Below, in pieces: positions 23,102 to 23,472 of a stretch of DNA of 23,472 nt (position 1 is its first letter; every line of letters begins with the position of its first letter). The stretch lies in the NCBI GenBank assembly GCA_016840465.1, contig JAEOSH010000032.1, forward strand, positions 1 through 23,472, given 5' to 3'. The DNA is from Candidatus Baldrarchaeum yapensis. Lineage in GTDB: Archaea; Asgardarchaeota; Baldrarchaeia; Baldrarchaeales; Baldrarchaeaceae. Under the pieces are notes generated by a model that searched no databases, was not told where the DNA came from, and was given only the letters and a program-made list of their open reading frames with translations. A program made the position numbers and the translations under genes.

Positions 23102-23472
23102 ATGTTTTCACAAAAGTTTTGCGTGGTGTTAAAATTGCAAGTGCTAAAGGATGTGCGGGTCGCAATAGGCGGTAAGGTTGCACAACTCAGGGCATTATTT
23201 GATACTGGGTCGAATTTCACAATTATGGGGTATAATACTCTGAAGTCCAAGTTGGGCGATGTCGAAATTAAACGCCTCGCCAAGCCTAGGGAGGTCGTAC
23301 TCGTAAACGGGCAGAAAATAATCATTGACGCGTATGTTGATGCGGAAATATACATAGACGATTACATGATCGAGGAGCGAATATATCTGTCTAAGGATGT
23401 TGTTGGAAGGGTTTTCGTTGGTGAAAAGGAGATGCGGCTTCCGGATTTGATAATAGGGGCGCCGACTATGGA
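23102..23472 (+). CDS. Retropepsin-like aspartyl protease, 3' end beyond window
   Basis: The visible 123 residues form a retroviral-type (single-lobe) aspartyl protease domain. Strands LKDVRVAIGGKVAQLRALF lead to the catalytic DTGSNFTIM (D34), then LVNGQKIIIDAYVDAEIYI forms the flap-side sheet, and LPDLIIGAPTM at the window edge is the conserved hydrophobic-hydrophobic-Gly strand. Such proteins act as homodimers, each giving one Asp. Archaeal cellular versions are known and their substrates are mostly undefined. The start could also be GTG 23123 or GTG 23141, closer to the domain. The gene continues past the right edge, so only a C-terminal strand and tail are missing. About 210 bases without a gene separate it from the HAMMH protein. 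Confidence 0.8.
   Translation, partial: MFSQKFCVVLKLQVLKDVRVAIGGKVAQLRALFDTGSNFTIMGYNTLKSKLGDVEIKRLAKPREVVLVNGQKIIIDAYVDAEIYIDDYMIEERIYLSKDVVGRVFVGEKEMRLPDLIIGAPTM

Noticed and set aside
1-23472. CRISPR array, tRNA or rRNA genes, intact insertion sequence
   Set aside because: No regularly spaced repeats, cloverleaf patterns, rRNA blocks or transposase with terminal repeats were seen on either strand.

Overview
The window looks like a piece of an archaeal chromosome, probably from a thermophilic member of the TACK group or a relative, although nothing here fixes the lineage. The archaeal signs are TATA-type promoter elements, GGAGGTGAT-like ribosome binding sites, stand-alone Lrp/AsnC RAM domains, an archaeal-type glutamate synthase FMN-domain protein, a Ski2-like helicase with a SWIM finger, a RadB/KaiC-like ATPase, a HerA-like ATPase and heavily overlapping genes. 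No rRNA, tRNA, CRISPR array or intact insertion sequence was seen.

Layout. Positions 1-260 hold a TATA box followed by a GC-rich, strongly structured stretch that is probably a non-coding RNA. Two tandem RAM-domain genes follow (270-785); the second is broken by two single-base losses. After a 468-base region without a convincing gene come a stand-alone glutamate synthase-like FMN protein, a small gene of unknown function, and a convergent pair of distantly related large proteins (3299-4573 plus, 4580-5905 minus). A DUF72 protein with a SWIM-like finger (5957-7135) and a small charged protein (7281-7631) are divergent from each other.

The centre of interest is 7626-21518, about 13.9 kb on the minus strand, where twelve genes are packed with overlaps of 1-32 bases or a gap of a single base. 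In transcription order they are: a secreted, membrane-anchored protein of 1078 residues with alpha/alpha-toroid-like repeats; a RadB-like ATPase; a multi-pass membrane protein; a Ski2-like helicase with SWIM finger; a one-pass membrane protein; a three-pass membrane protein; a two-pass membrane protein with a soluble domain; a HerA-like ATPase that has lost its Walker A motif; then NifH/BchL-like, NifD/BchN-like and NifK/BchB-like subunits; and a 126-residue protein of unknown function. The last three catalytic genes form a complete set resembling dark-operative protochlorophyllide reductase (DPOR), including the C-terminal PCP_red-like extension of BchB, yet no tetrapyrrole or phototrophy gene lies nearby. 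Tight translational coupling suggests that the nucleic-acid ATPases, the membrane proteins and the nitrogenase-like reductase are made together. I know of no described system with this composition, so it is the best candidate here for something new.

The right end carries a divergent gene for a 361-375 residue protein with a zincin-like but E-lacking HAMMH motif, and the 5' part of a retropepsin-like aspartyl protease that runs off the window.

All functional calls rest on reading motifs by eye; no database search was run. The weakest calls are the non-coding RNA identity, the promoters, and the relationship of the convergent pair to HerA-type ATPases.
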